Below are positions 18,000 to 27,371 of a stretch of DNA of 64,000 nucleotides, in pieces. A program made the position numbers and the translations under genes. Within the stretch, counting starts at the first letter, position 1. Each line of letters begins with the position of its first letter. Below the pieces are notes generated by a model, which was not told the DNA's origin, made no database searches, and saw only the letters and a program-made list of their open reading frames with translations. This DNA comes from Wenyingzhuangia marina (lineage in GTDB: Bacteria; Bacteroidota; Bacteroidia; Flavobacteriales; Flavobacteriaceae), in contig NZ_FQXQ01000002.1 of assembly GCF_900130035.1 (NCBI RefSeq), forward strand, positions 248,001 through 312,000, written 5' to 3'.

Positions 18000-19289
18000 A
18001 TGAAAAAGAGTATTATTTTATATTTATTATTATTTCTTTCCATATCTGGTCATGCACAAAAAAATCAAATTAAGGATGATCTAAACTTGTTACCAGAAGT
18101 AACCTACCAACAAATTTCAAATACTACAGACTACAATTCTAATTATGTTTTAAAAGTAAAGCAGCCTATTGATCATAATGATCCTAGTAAAGGTTTTTTT
18201 AACCAAAAAGTATATTTATCTCACAAAAGTTTTGATCAACCAACAGTACTTGTTACTGCTGGATATCAGGCTAACAATAATGGTATTTATGAGTTAACTG
18301 ATTTATTAAAAGCCAACCAAATTTTAGTTGAACATAGATTTTTTGGAGAAAGTATGCCAGATAGTCTAAACTATAAATACTTAAATTTAGAACAAGCTAC
18401 TGCAGATTTACATCATATAAAAGAACTTTTTAAAGATATTTATCCTAAAAAATGGATTAGTACAGGAATTAGTAAAGGTGGAGCAACAACTATTTTTTAT
18501 CGATATTTTTATCCTAATGACGTTGATGTTAGCGTGCCTTATGTAGCTCCTATAAATAATACTTTTGAAGAACCTAGAATTTATGAATTCTTAAATACTG
18601 TTGGTACTGATGAATGTCGTCAAAAAATTAAAGACTTTCAAATTCAAATATTAAAAAACCGTGACAAAATATTACCTCTTTTAAAATTCTACAGCATGGG
18701 TGTTGGTGCTAAATATTCTTATTTAACTATTGGAGAAGCTTTTGAATATGCAGTTATGGAGTATCCTTTTTCTTTTTGGCAATGGGGTGCTAGTTGTGAT
18801 GAAATTCCATCTAAAAAAGCATCTATAGAAGATATTACCAAATACTTTATTGAAGTTTGTGATTTAACTTTTTTTAGTGATCAGTCTATAGAAAAATACA
18901 ATTCTCACTATTACCAAGCAGCAACCGAAATGGGATATTATGGTTATGAAACTAGTGAATTTAAAGATTTATTGGTTGACTTACCAACAGATAAAAATCC
19001 AATGGCTTTATTTTTTACTTTTAAAATGGAAGAACCTTTTAATGGAGAAATATTAGAAAAAACAAACAAATGGTTAAAGAAAAAAGGAAATCACATTATA
19101 TATATTTATGGAGGAAATGATACTTGGACTGCAAGCGCTGTTCCTTTTAGTAGTAAAGTAGACTCCAAATGGTTTATTTTAAAAGATAAACATCATGGTA
19201 ATGCAAGAATTAAAGGAATGAATACTTCTGAAAAAGAAGCGTTTATTTCTACACTTGAAAAATGGTTATCAATTAAAATTGAACATTAA
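18000..19289 (+). CDS. Secreted S37-type (PS-10) serine aminopeptidase
   Basis: The 429-residue protein has a signal peptide (residues 1-19, ending GHAQ) and an alpha/beta-hydrolase fold. The nucleophile Ser158 sits in STGISKGGATT. A likely catalytic Asp is in YGGNDTW and a His in KDKHHGNARI near the C-terminus. VEHRFFGES is characteristic of the S28/S37 peptidase group, whose members release tripeptides or cleave after proline. It is flanked by the divergent thiamine genes and followed by its own terminator, so it is probably monocistronic. Confidence 0.85.
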   Translation: MKKSIILYLLLFLSISGHAQKNQIKDDLNLLPEVTYQQISNTTDYNSNYVLKVKQPIDHNDPSKGFFNQKVYLSHKSFDQPTVLVTAGYQANNNGIYELTDLLKANQILVEHRFFGESMPDSLNYKYLNLEQATADLHHIKELFKDIYPKKWISTGISKGGATTIFYRYFYPNDVDVSVPYVAPINNTFEEPRIYEFLNTVGTDECRQKIKDFQIQILKNRDKILPLLKFYSMGVGAKYSYLTIGEAFEYAVMEYPFSFWQWGASCDEIPSKKASIEDITKYFIEVCDLTFFSDQSIEKYNSHYYQAATEMGYYGYETSEFKDLLVDLPTDKNPMALFFTFKMEEPFNGEILEKTNKWLKKKGNHIIYIYGGNDTWTASAVPFSSKVDSKWFILKDKHHGNARIKGMNTSEKEAFISTLEKWLSIKIEH

Positions 19290-19314
19290 ATAACACTTTT
19301 TTTTAAATTTTCGA

Positions 19315-19340
19315 AGGGACTATTATAGTCCCTTTTTTTT
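19315..19340 (+). terminator. Terminator after the S37 peptidase
   Basis: AAGGGACTATTATAGTCCCTT is a short GC-containing stem followed by eight T residues, 25 bp after the stop codon. Confidence 0.85.
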
Positions 19341-19451
19341 ATGTCCCATACATACAATTTTCATGTGTTTTCAGTACGACTTTACTCTTTTTTAAATCAT
19401 TTAGAACCTACTTTTGATAGTCGTTTTAGCAAATTATATAAAAGTCACCTA

Positions 19452-19492
19452 ACGGTACAGGATGGAAAACAATCGTCATTCTTTTATTTTTA
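19452..19492 (+). promoter_or_regulatory. Candidate activator site and promoter of the six-gene carbohydrate operon
   Basis: ACGGTACAGGATGGAAA (19452-19468) is followed 16 bp later by TATTTTTA (19485-19492), one base from the TAnnTTTG -7 box. A 15/17 identical element with exactly the same spacing to a -7 box occurs in the rhamnose operon promoter at 43650. No -33 TTTG is present, which suits an activator-dependent promoter. Confidence 0.55.
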
Positions 19493-19538
19493 AAATCAGG
19501 AGAAAATCCTCGTTATTAAGTATTAAAAACATCAAACT

Positions 19539-21677
19539 ATGAAAAAAGGAATCCTTGGTCTTTTAGTTTTAGGAATTATTGCTTGTACAAATTCTAAAAA
19601 AGAAGATGCACTAATTAACAGAAAAGAAGTAGTTACCCGTAACAATGTTGTAATTAAAGAAGCCGATACATTGGCTTCACTTTCAGTTGGAAACGGAAAT
19701 TTTACTTTTACTACTGATATTACTGGATTACAAACCTTTTGGGCGGAATATGACAATGGTGTTTCCTTAGGAACCATGTCTAACTGGGGATGGCATACTT
19801 TACCCAACACAGAAAATTATACTTGGGATGAAACCCTTAAATATTTTGAGGTTGAAGGAAGAAAAGTTCCTTATCGCCATCAAATAAAAGACAATGAAAG
19901 AGCTAAAGAAGCTTGTGATTATTTTAGAGAAAACCCGCATAAAATTCATTTAGGATTGATTGGTTTTGATTTACATTTTGCTGATGGAACCAAAGCAATT
20001 CTTTCTGATATTAAAAATCCAACACACGAATTAGATTTATGGACTGGTAAAATCACTTCAGATTTCACTTTTGATAACCAACCTGTTCATGTAGAAGTTT
20101 ACTCGCATCAAGAAAATGATTTGGTAGCTGTAAATGTTAAGTCCCCTTTAATTAAAAAAGGACAACTTTCTGTAGAATGGAATTTTCCAGCACCAAAAAT
20201 TGCGCATACAGGTAGCGGAATTGATATGCAAAATATTGATACTCATAAGAGTGATATCATAGATCAAAACAATAATAACATCACTCTAAAAAGACAACTT
20301 GACAACGATGATTACTTTGTAGAAATTGATTGGCAAGGAACTTCAGAAATAACTCAAACAGACAAACATCAATTTAAATTATCAAACAAAAACGAAGATC
20401 AAATTCAGTTTTCTTGTCAGTTTTCTCCTGATGAAATTACTAACAATGTCCCAACTTTTAAAAGTACCGAAGAAAATAGTAAAACAGCTTATCACAGTTA
20501 TTGGTCTAAAGGTGGATTTGTAGATTTTGGAGCTTGTACAGATGAAAGAGCTCCTGAACTAGAAAGAAGAGTGATTTTATCACAATACTTAACTAAAATT
20601 CAAAGCACAGGAGATTTACCTCCGGCAGAAACAGGTTTAACATTTAATAGTTGGTTTGGAAAATTTCACTTAGAAATGCATTGGTGGCATGTAGCACATT
20701 TTGCACAATGGCAACGTGGTGATTTAATAGAACAACAATTAGACTATTATTTTGATATGTTAGAAAGTTCTAGACAAACGGCTCTAGATCAAGGATACGA
20801 AGGAGTAAGATGGCCAAAAATGATTGGTCCTGATGGACAAAACAGTCCATCATCTGTAGGATCTTATTTAATTTGGCAACAACCGCATATTATTTGGTTG
20901 GCAGAACAAATGTATCGTCAAAACAAATCCCCTGAAACTCTAAAAAAATACGAAAAATTAATTGTAGAAACAGCAAACTTTATGGCTGATTTCCCAATTT
21001 GGAATGAAGAAAAAAAACAATTTGACCTTGCTCCTCCATTAATTCCCGCACAAGAGCATTGGGAAAGAACTACAACTTATAATCCTCCTTTTGAGTTAGC
21101 ACAATGGTATTGGGGATTAACCACTGCACAAAATTGGTTAAAAAGATTAGAGAAACCTAAGAATGAAAAATGGGAAAAAGTTAGACTAAATCTTGCCACT
21201 CCAGATCAAGCAGAAGGATTGTATTTAGGAATTCAAGGAGCTACAGAGTCTTATAATGATGTTGAATTAATGAGAGACCATCCAATGGTTTTAGGAGCTT
21301 ATGGTATTTTACCTCATTGGGATAAAATTGATCCTAAAGTAATGGAAGCTACTTTAGAAGTGATTGCTAAAAAATGGGATTGGCCTAACACTTGGGGATG
21401 GGATTATCCTATGTCTTCTATGTCTGCTGTTCGTTTAGGGAAACCTGCAATGGCCTTAGATTTATTATTAAAAGACGTTCAGAAAAACACCTATCTTAAA
21501 AATGGTCATAATTATCAGGATGATCGTTTGCGAATTTATTTACCAGGAAATGGAGGTTTGTTACAAACTGTTGCCATGATGTGTGCGGGTTGGGATGGAT
21601 GTTCTGTAGAAAACCCAGGTTTTCCTAAAAATGGAAAATGGAATGTAAAATGGGAAAACTTAGAACCTGTTTTTTAA
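19539..21677 (+). CDS. Lipoprotein with a six-hairpin (alpha/alpha-barrel) glycosidase-like domain
   Basis: The 712-residue protein has a lipoprotein signal with Cys16 in LGIIACTNS. The first 300 residues look like a beta-sandwich, as in GH65/GH95-type enzymes. The second half is Trp-rich and helical (FNSWFGKFHLEMHWWHVAHF, YEGVRWPKM, WGWDYPMSSMSAVRLG), typical of (alpha/alpha)6-barrel glycosidases. I cannot assign a GH family; Glu and Asp candidates occur in KFHLEMHWWH and VRWPKMIGPDG. It is the first gene of an operon with a DUF4450-type protein, a dienelactone-hydrolase-like protein, a GH43-like protein and CutC. It probably acts on oligosaccharides at the cell surface or in the periplasm. 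Confidence 0.8.
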   Translation: MKKGILGLLVLGIIACTNSKKEDALINRKEVVTRNNVVIKEADTLASLSVGNGNFTFTTDITGLQTFWAEYDNGVSLGTMSNWGWHTLPNTENYTWDETLKYFEVEGRKVPYRHQIKDNERAKEACDYFRENPHKIHLGLIGFDLHFADGTKAILSDIKNPTHELDLWTGKITSDFTFDNQPVHVEVYSHQENDLVAVNVKSPLIKKGQLSVEWNFPAPKIAHTGSGIDMQNIDTHKSDIIDQNNNNITLKRQLDNDDYFVEIDWQGTSEITQTDKHQFKLSNKNEDQIQFSCQFSPDEITNNVPTFKSTEENSKTAYHSYWSKGGFVDFGACTDERAPELERRVILSQYLTKIQSTGDLPPAETGLTFNSWFGKFHLEMHWWHVAHFAQWQRGDLIEQQLDYYFDMLESSRQTALDQGYEGVRWPKMIGPDGQNSPSSVGSYLIWQQPHIIWLAEQMYRQNKSPETLKKYEKLIVETANFMADFPIWNEEKKQFDLAPPLIPAQEHWERTTTYNPPFELAQWYWGLTTAQNWLKRLEKPKNEKWEKVRLNLATPDQAEGLYLGIQGATESYNDVELMRDHPMVLGAYGILPHWDKIDPKVMEATLEVIAKKWDWPNTWGWDYPMSSMSAVRLGKPAMALDLLLKDVQKNTYLKNGHNYQDDRLRIYLPGNGGLLQTVAMMCAGWDGCSVENPGFPKNGKWNVKWENLEPVF

Positions 21678-21710
21678 ACAAGTCCATTAGTTTCACCTTA
21701 AAATCATTTT

Positions 21711-24700
21711 ATGAAAAAGTACCTTATACTACTCCTATCAGTATCAATATTTACAAGTTGCCATACAGAAACAAATGAAAACATTAGTGTTCAAAAAACT
21801 TGGCACCATCAAACTCGTGAACTCCGTTACCATCCCGAAGGAAATGAGTTTGTTATTATAAACGGAGAAAAAAGATTCAACCGTGCTTTATACGGAACCA
21901 ATACTGGTTTTAGAGTAGAAGCTGGGGATTTGCCTGAATTTGGCTTGTATATGACTCGTTATGGTGGAACGCTAAAGTTAGGATTAGCAAATAATGATAC
22001 TTCCATTTGGCTAATTGATGCTGAAAACATAAAAATGACCTATGGTGCTGGTGCTATAAAATACAGCATTATAGATTCTATTTTAAAAGATGGAAAATTA
22101 GAGTTAGAATTACTAGCCTTACAAGAGGCTGATGGAATGATTTTAAAAGTAAACTCCAATAACATTCCTGAGGATGTAAAGTTGGTTTGGACTTTTGGTG
22201 GAGCCACAGGAAAAAGATTTTCTAGAGAAGGGGATTTAGGAGCAGATCCTGAATCTAACTTTTATTTAAAAGCGGAAAACTGTATTAATAATGATATTTA
22301 TTTAAACGAAGGGGCTTTTAATTTATATTATAGTAAAGGCAGAGAAACCCCTAAAAACGCTAAACCTAATAATGATGAAATCAACAATAATAAACTCATC
22401 ACAAGAAAGAGAATTGCAGGAATTGTTACTACAAATAGTTCTTTAAAAATTGGAGATGCTCATCATTTAGAAACGCCTAATGAATTACTAAACTCAAAAG
22501 AATCTGATGCTCCAGTTGTCGTAGGTAGTCTTGAGTTTAATCATTCAACTGAAAATTATTTTATGCTCTATAATCCTGATACAGGAGTTCCTGCTACGCA
22601 TAAATCAATGCAGAGTTTATATACTAAAACTGATAAAATTCGTGAAAAAATTGCGAATAAATTTTGGATGAATACTCCAGACAAATATCTAAATGCTGCT
22701 GGAGCTCAATTGGCAACTGCTGCGGATGCTATTTGGGATAATGAGTCTTATTTTATGCATGGAGCTGTGGCTTGGAGAATGCCTTTACCAGGTTGGAGAG
22801 GTGCTTATGCTGCCGATTGGTTAGGAAATCACGATAGAGCCAAAGCACATTTTAGAGGTTATTTTGCTGCTCAATATACAGATCCTAAAAGTGGACCTGT
22901 GGTAGCCGATCCTAAAACTCATTTATCCAGAAATAAAGAAGAAAAAGGAACTTCTATTTTTACTTCTGGATACATCAGTAGAAACCCGAATAAACAAAGT
23001 AAACCTCATCATTACGACATGAACTTGGTGTTTATCAACCAGTTGTTGTGGCATTTTAAATGGACAGGTGATACAGATTTTTTAAAGGAAAGTTGGCCAG
23101 TAATAGAAAGACATTTAGAATGGGAAAAAAGAAATTTTGATCCTGACAACGATGGACTTTACAATGCTTATGCAGCTATTTGGGCAAGTGATGCTTTACA
23201 ATACAGTGGTGGTGCGGTTACCCATGCATCTGCTTACAATTATAGCGCTAACAAACAAGCGGCAGAATTGGCAAAACTTATTGATGAAAATCCTGCTCCT
23301 TATCAAAAGGAAGCTGAAAAAATTTTAAAAGCCATCAACAAACGTTTGTGGCTAGAAAACAAGGGAACTTATGCCGAATATCAAGATTTATTAGGAAAAA
23401 AATTAGTCCACCCTACTCCTGCATTATGGACTATTTATCACGCTATTGATGAAGGAATCAGCAATCCTTTTCAAGCTTATCAAGCAACAAAATATGTAGA
23501 TAACAACATTCCACATATTCCTGTTTACACCAATGATAAAACACAAGAAAACTTATACACTTTATCAACCAGTAATTGGATGCCTTACACTTGGTCTATT
23601 AACAATGTAGCCATGGCCGAAGTTTTACACACTGCCCTAGCCTATTGGAAATCGGGAAGAAATAATGAAGCTTTTAAGTTGATGAAAGGAACCATGTACG
23701 ATTATATGTATATGGGAAGTTCTCCAGGAAATTTTGGGCAATTATCCCATTTTGATGCTTTTAGAGGAGAATTGTATCGTGATTTTGCTGATCCTGTTGG
23801 GGTAGCTTCTAGAGCTTTTGTAGAAGGTTTGTTTGGGGTAAAAGCAGATATTATCAATAAAAAAATAGAAATTACTCCTGGTTGGCCAAAAGATTGGCAA
23901 TTTGCTATAATGAAAACTCAAGACATTGGCATTGATTACAAACAAAATAAAAATACTGATGTATACAACATCACCACAAACTTTAAAACTGACATCAGTT
24001 TAGAATTAATTTTAAAAGTAAGAAGAGAAAAGATTGAGAACGTAAGTGTCAATGGAAAAAAGGTTGAATGGCAAAACAAAGAAGATGCTGTGGGGCAACC
24101 ACAAATTCTAATCAAAACACCTATAGATTCAATTTTTGACATTCAAATTACATGGAGTGGTGCTGACTTCTCCTCTCCAAAAAGTAAGTACACAGTAACT
24201 CCAGATGAAATCATAAAAATTCCTTTTAATAAGGCTAAAATCGTAAATTTATTTAATCCACAAGATGTTTTTTCAACCATAGAAAAACACACAAATGATA
24301 TTCAATTAAAGTTAAAATCATCAACTGGAAACAAAACTTTATTTGTGCAATTAGAACAAGGAAAGTACAAATGGTGGCAACCTATTCAGTTAAATATCAT
24401 TTCAGCTATTCAAATCATCAAAAAAGAAAAAGGAATTGAAAACGATTTTCAAATAGCAGTAAAAAATAATACTCATAAATTGATTAATGGAACTATTGAA
24501 ATTAATCAGTATCAAGAAAAAATAAACATCAACAACAATAGTCTATCTAAGAATATTAAAATTCCAAACAATAATTTATTACCAGGAACCAACCTTGTAA
24601 ACATTAAAACTAAAGATATTCAATATCAAAAAACATATTTAAATTGGAATGTAAAACCCAATACCAATACCGTTTTTGAAACCATCAACCTAAAAAATTA

Positions 24701-25385
24701 TTATAATGATAGGATTGTTAATATTTTTGAAGAACAATATTTTTCACCTCGTTCTCCATATCCAACTTTAAGTATTCCTGTACAGGGAATTGGAGATTGG
24801 TGTTCTTATAAAGAGCACGAAGAAATTGATGATTCTGGCTTAATGACAAAGGCAAGAAAAGACAATCAGATTGTGTCTCCACAAGGAATTCCTTTTAACA
24901 TTTTAGGAGAGCCTACGGATAATATTATATTTACTTCTCAATGGGATAATTATCCTGAATCTGTAAACATTCCTTTACAAGGAAAAGCCAAACATGTTTA
25001 TTTGTTAATGGCTGGTTCTGCACATCATATGCAAACTAGAATGATTAATGGAATAGTAACGGTTAACTACATCGATGGAAGTTCAGACAAATTAGAACTT
25101 ATCAGTCCAGAAAATTGGTGGCCAATAGAACAAGATTATTATCAAGATGATTTTGCTTTTGACACAGGAAAACCGCAACCTCCCCGTTTGTATTTAAAAA
25201 CGGGAGAATGGCATATGGATTCTTATGAAGTACTAAAAAAGAATGGAACGAATAAAATTGAAGGAGGTGCAGCACAATTGTTAGATCTGCCTTTAAACAA
25301 CCAAAAAGAATTAAAATCACTAATCCTAGAAACCTATTCTAATGATTTAGTTGTAGGATTGATGGGGGCTACTTTGGTTAGATAA
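21711..25385 (+). CDS. Large DUF4450-type lipoprotein with six-hairpin glycosidase-like domain
   Basis: The 1224-residue protein has a lipoprotein signal (Cys17 in SIFTSCHTE). Its start, TRELRYHPEGNEFVIINGEKRFNRALYG split across a beta-rich domain, matches what I recall as DUF4450. The middle (about residues 320-690) is an (alpha/alpha)6-barrel region with YAADWLGNHDRAKAHF, FDPDNDGLYNAYAAIWASDA, WMPYTWSINNVAMAEVLHTALAYW and GELYRDFADPVG. The last 450 residues are beta-rich. It starts 33 bp after the previous gene. A glycoside hydrolase role on a rhamnose- or uronate-containing glycan is plausible from the shared promoter motif with the rha operon, but the reaction is not known to me. Confidence 0.8.
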   Translation: MKKYLILLLSVSIFTSCHTETNENISVQKTWHHQTRELRYHPEGNEFVIINGEKRFNRALYGTNTGFRVEAGDLPEFGLYMTRYGGTLKLGLANNDTSIWLIDAENIKMTYGAGAIKYSIIDSILKDGKLELELLALQEADGMILKVNSNNIPEDVKLVWTFGGATGKRFSREGDLGADPESNFYLKAENCINNDIYLNEGAFNLYYSKGRETPKNAKPNNDEINNNKLITRKRIAGIVTTNSSLKIGDAHHLETPNELLNSKESDAPVVVGSLEFNHSTENYFMLYNPDTGVPATHKSMQSLYTKTDKIREKIANKFWMNTPDKYLNAAGAQLATAADAIWDNESYFMHGAVAWRMPLPGWRGAYAADWLGNHDRAKAHFRGYFAAQYTDPKSGPVVADPKTHLSRNKEEKGTSIFTSGYISRNPNKQSKPHHYDMNLVFINQLLWHFKWTGDTDFLKESWPVIERHLEWEKRNFDPDNDGLYNAYAAIWASDALQYSGGAVTHASAYNYSANKQAAELAKLIDENPAPYQKEAEKILKAINKRLWLENKGTYAEYQDLLGKKLVHPTPALWTIYHAIDEGISNPFQAYQATKYVDNNIPHIPVYTNDKTQENLYTLSTSNWMPYTWSINNVAMAEVLHTALAYWKSGRNNEAFKLMKGTMYDYMYMGSSPGNFGQLSHFDAFRGELYRDFADPVGVASRAFVEGLFGVKADIINKKIEITPGWPKDWQFAIMKTQDIGIDYKQNKNTDVYNITTNFKTDISLELILKVRREKIENVSVNGKKVEWQNKEDAVGQPQILIKTPIDSIFDIQITWSGADFSSPKSKYTVTPDEIIKIPFNKAKIVNLFNPQDVFSTIEKHTNDIQLKLKSSTGNKTLFVQLEQGKYKWWQPIQLNIISAIQIIKKEKGIENDFQIAVKNNTHKLINGTIEINQYQEKININNNSLSKNIKIPNNNLLPGTNLVNIKTKDIQYQKTYLNWNVKPNTNTVFETINLKNYYNDRIVNIFEEQYFSPRSPYPTLSIPVQGIGDWCSYKEHEEIDDSGLMTKARKDNQIVSPQGIPFNILGEPTDNIIFTSQWDNYPESVNIPLQGKAKHVYLLMAGSAHHMQTRMINGIVTVNYIDGSSDKLELISPENWWPIEQDYYQDDFAFDTGKPQPPRLYLKTGEWHMDSYEVLKKNGTNKIEGGAAQLLDLPLNNQKELKSLILETYSNDLVVGLMGATLVR

Positions 25386-25459
25386 AATTTTAATCTGATG
25401 AAACACATTTATTTTGACACCCTCTTTTAATTAGGTATTTTAATAGAAAAATAAAATCT

Positions 25460-26359
25460 ATGAGTTCCCTTAAAAAAGAAGATATCAATCAAGAAGTATT
25501 TGATTTGTATGATGCTTACGCACATAACAAAATCAATCGTTCTCAGTTTTTAGAAAAGTTATCATTGTATGCTGTTGGTGGAATTACCATGAGCTCATTA
25601 CTTAGTTTTATTTCTCCCAACTATACCGATACGATGACTGTGGCAAAAGACGATCCTAATATCAACGCTAATTATATCACTTATCCTTCTCCTAAAGGAG
25701 GTGGTACCATTAAAGGATTGCTTTCTATGCCTAAAAAACATAATAAAAAATTACCGGGTGTGATTGTGGTTCATGAAAACAGGGGATTAAATCCTTATGT
25801 AGAAGATGTAGGTCGTAGAACGGCTTTAGAAAATTTTATCAGTCTTGCTCCTGATGCATTAAGTCCGCTAGGTGGTTATCCTGGGAATGATGATGAAGGT
25901 AGGGCATTACAACAAAAACGTGATAAATATGAAATGTTAGAAGATTTTATAGCCGCTTATCATTATTTAAAAGGACATCCTAATTGTAATGGAAATATAG
26001 GGGTTGTTGGTTTTTGTTTTGGTGGATGGATCTCTAATATGATGGCTGTAAAAATCCCAACACTTTTAGCATCTGTTCCTTTTTATGGAGGACAACCTTC
26101 AGCTGAAGACTCAACATTGATTAAAGCTCCTTTGTTATTACATTATGCGGAATTAGACAAACGTGTAAATGCTGGTTGGCCAGCATATGAAATTAATTTA
26201 AAAGCTAATAATTTAGAACATAAAGCTTATTTTTATCCTAAAGTTCATCATGGTTTTCATAATAACACTACTCCACGCTATGATGAAGAATCCGCTATAT
26301 TAGCATGGAAAAGGACTATTGATTTTTTTAATGAAAAACTGAAACAAACCAACTCATGA
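25460..26359 (+). CDS. Dienelactone hydrolase family protein
   Basis: The 299-residue protein has an alpha/beta-hydrolase domain (about residues 70-295) with the dienelactone-hydrolase nucleophile Cys186 in VGFCFGG, Asp233 in YAELDKRV and His264 in KVHHGFHN, plus VVHENRGLNPYVEDVGRR near residue 103. An N-terminal extension of about 65 residues includes a hydrophobic stretch (YAVGGITMSSLLSFI), possibly a Tat-less anchor. Its stop overlaps the start of the next gene by 4 bp (ATGA), so they are translationally coupled. Within a glycan operon an esterase or lactonase role, for example on aldonolactones or acylated sugars, is possible; this is inference. Confidence 0.85.
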   Translation: MSSLKKEDINQEVFDLYDAYAHNKINRSQFLEKLSLYAVGGITMSSLLSFISPNYTDTMTVAKDDPNINANYITYPSPKGGGTIKGLLSMPKKHNKKLPGVIVVHENRGLNPYVEDVGRRTALENFISLAPDALSPLGGYPGNDDEGRALQQKRDKYEMLEDFIAAYHYLKGHPNCNGNIGVVGFCFGGWISNMMAVKIPTLLASVPFYGGQPSAEDSTLIKAPLLLHYAELDKRVNAGWPAYEINLKANNLEHKAYFYPKVHHGFHNNTTPRYDEESAILAWKRTIDFFNEKLKQTNS

Positions 26360-27363
26360 AAATAAAACTCATTTTAACTATTACTCTTTTCCTATTTTTC
26401 TTTTTTCAATCAGCAAATTGTTTAAGTCAGAACAAAAAAAAGATAAAAAAAAACATTCCATTAGATAGTATTAGACTTAGCGATCCCGCTATATTGGCCG
26501 ATGCTAAAACTAAGATGTACTATATGACAGGAACAGGAGGTTTTTTATGGAAAAGTAAAGATTTAGCTTTATGGGAAGGTCCATATAGAGTTGCTAAAAC
26601 AGATCCTAACTCATGGATGGGGACTAGACCCATGATATGGGCTGCAGAATTACATCAATATAAAAACAAATACTACTATTTTGCTACGTTTACAAATAAA
26701 CGAGTAAAAATAGATACCGTAGGAGAAAATATTATTGACAGAAGAGCCAGCCATGTATTGGTGAGTGATAAAGCAGAAGGTCCTTATACCCCTATGAATG
26801 ACAAAACCTACTTACCTGCTAACATGCCTACTCTAGATGGAACTTTTTGGATAGATACTGACAACAAACCTTATATGGTATATTGTTACGAGTGGTTGCA
26901 AAATGAAAATGGTACCATAGAAAAAATAGAGCTAAAACCAGATTTAAGTGGTAGTATTGGAAAAGGGAAATTATTATTTAAAGCAAGTGATTCCCCATGG
27001 AGTAAACAGAAAAATAATGATGGTACTATTGGACCGAATAAAGTAACCGATGGATGCTACTTATTTAGAACGGGAACTGGACGTTTAGGAATGATTTGGA
27101 CTAGCTGGATTCATGATGTATATGTTCAAGGAGTTGCTTACTCAAAAAGTGGAACTTTAGACGGTCCTTGGATCCAAGAAAAAGAACCTATTACTCCTCC
27201 TAATTTTGGTCATGGAATGATTTTTAAAACTTTTGAAGGAAAAACTTTAATGGCCATTCATAGTCACTCCGTTGTAAAAGGTAATTACCATAGAGTCCCT
27301 CATTTATTTGAAATAGATTTGTCTGGAGATAAATTAAAGGTGGTAAAACCCTATAAACCTTAA
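26356..27363 (+). CDS. Secreted GH43-like propeller protein with an atypical catalytic-acid position
   Basis: The 335-residue protein has a signal peptide (ending around residue 25, CLSQ) and a GH43-type five-bladed propeller. Asp43 in RLSDPAIL (base) and Asp161 in PTLDGTFW (modulator) are in place, as is WAAELH (the WAPE equivalent). The position where GH43 enzymes have Glu in an EGP motif reads VTDGCYLF, with Asp232. Either Asp serves as acid, the acid lies elsewhere, or this is a divergent subfamily. It is coupled to the dienelactone-hydrolase-like gene by a 4-bp overlap and followed 8 bp later by cutC. Confidence 0.8.
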   Translation: MKIKLILTITLFLFFFFQSANCLSQNKKKIKKNIPLDSIRLSDPAILADAKTKMYYMTGTGGFLWKSKDLALWEGPYRVAKTDPNSWMGTRPMIWAAELHQYKNKYYYFATFTNKRVKIDTVGENIIDRRASHVLVSDKAEGPYTPMNDKTYLPANMPTLDGTFWIDTDNKPYMVYCYEWLQNENGTIEKIELKPDLSGSIGKGKLLFKASDSPWSKQKNNDGTIGPNKVTDGCYLFRTGTGRLGMIWTSWIHDVYVQGVAYSKSGTLDGPWIQEKEPITPPNFGHGMIFKTFEGKTLMAIHSHSVVKGNYHRVPHLFEIDLSGDKLKVVKPYKP

Positions 27364-27371
27364 AAATATTA

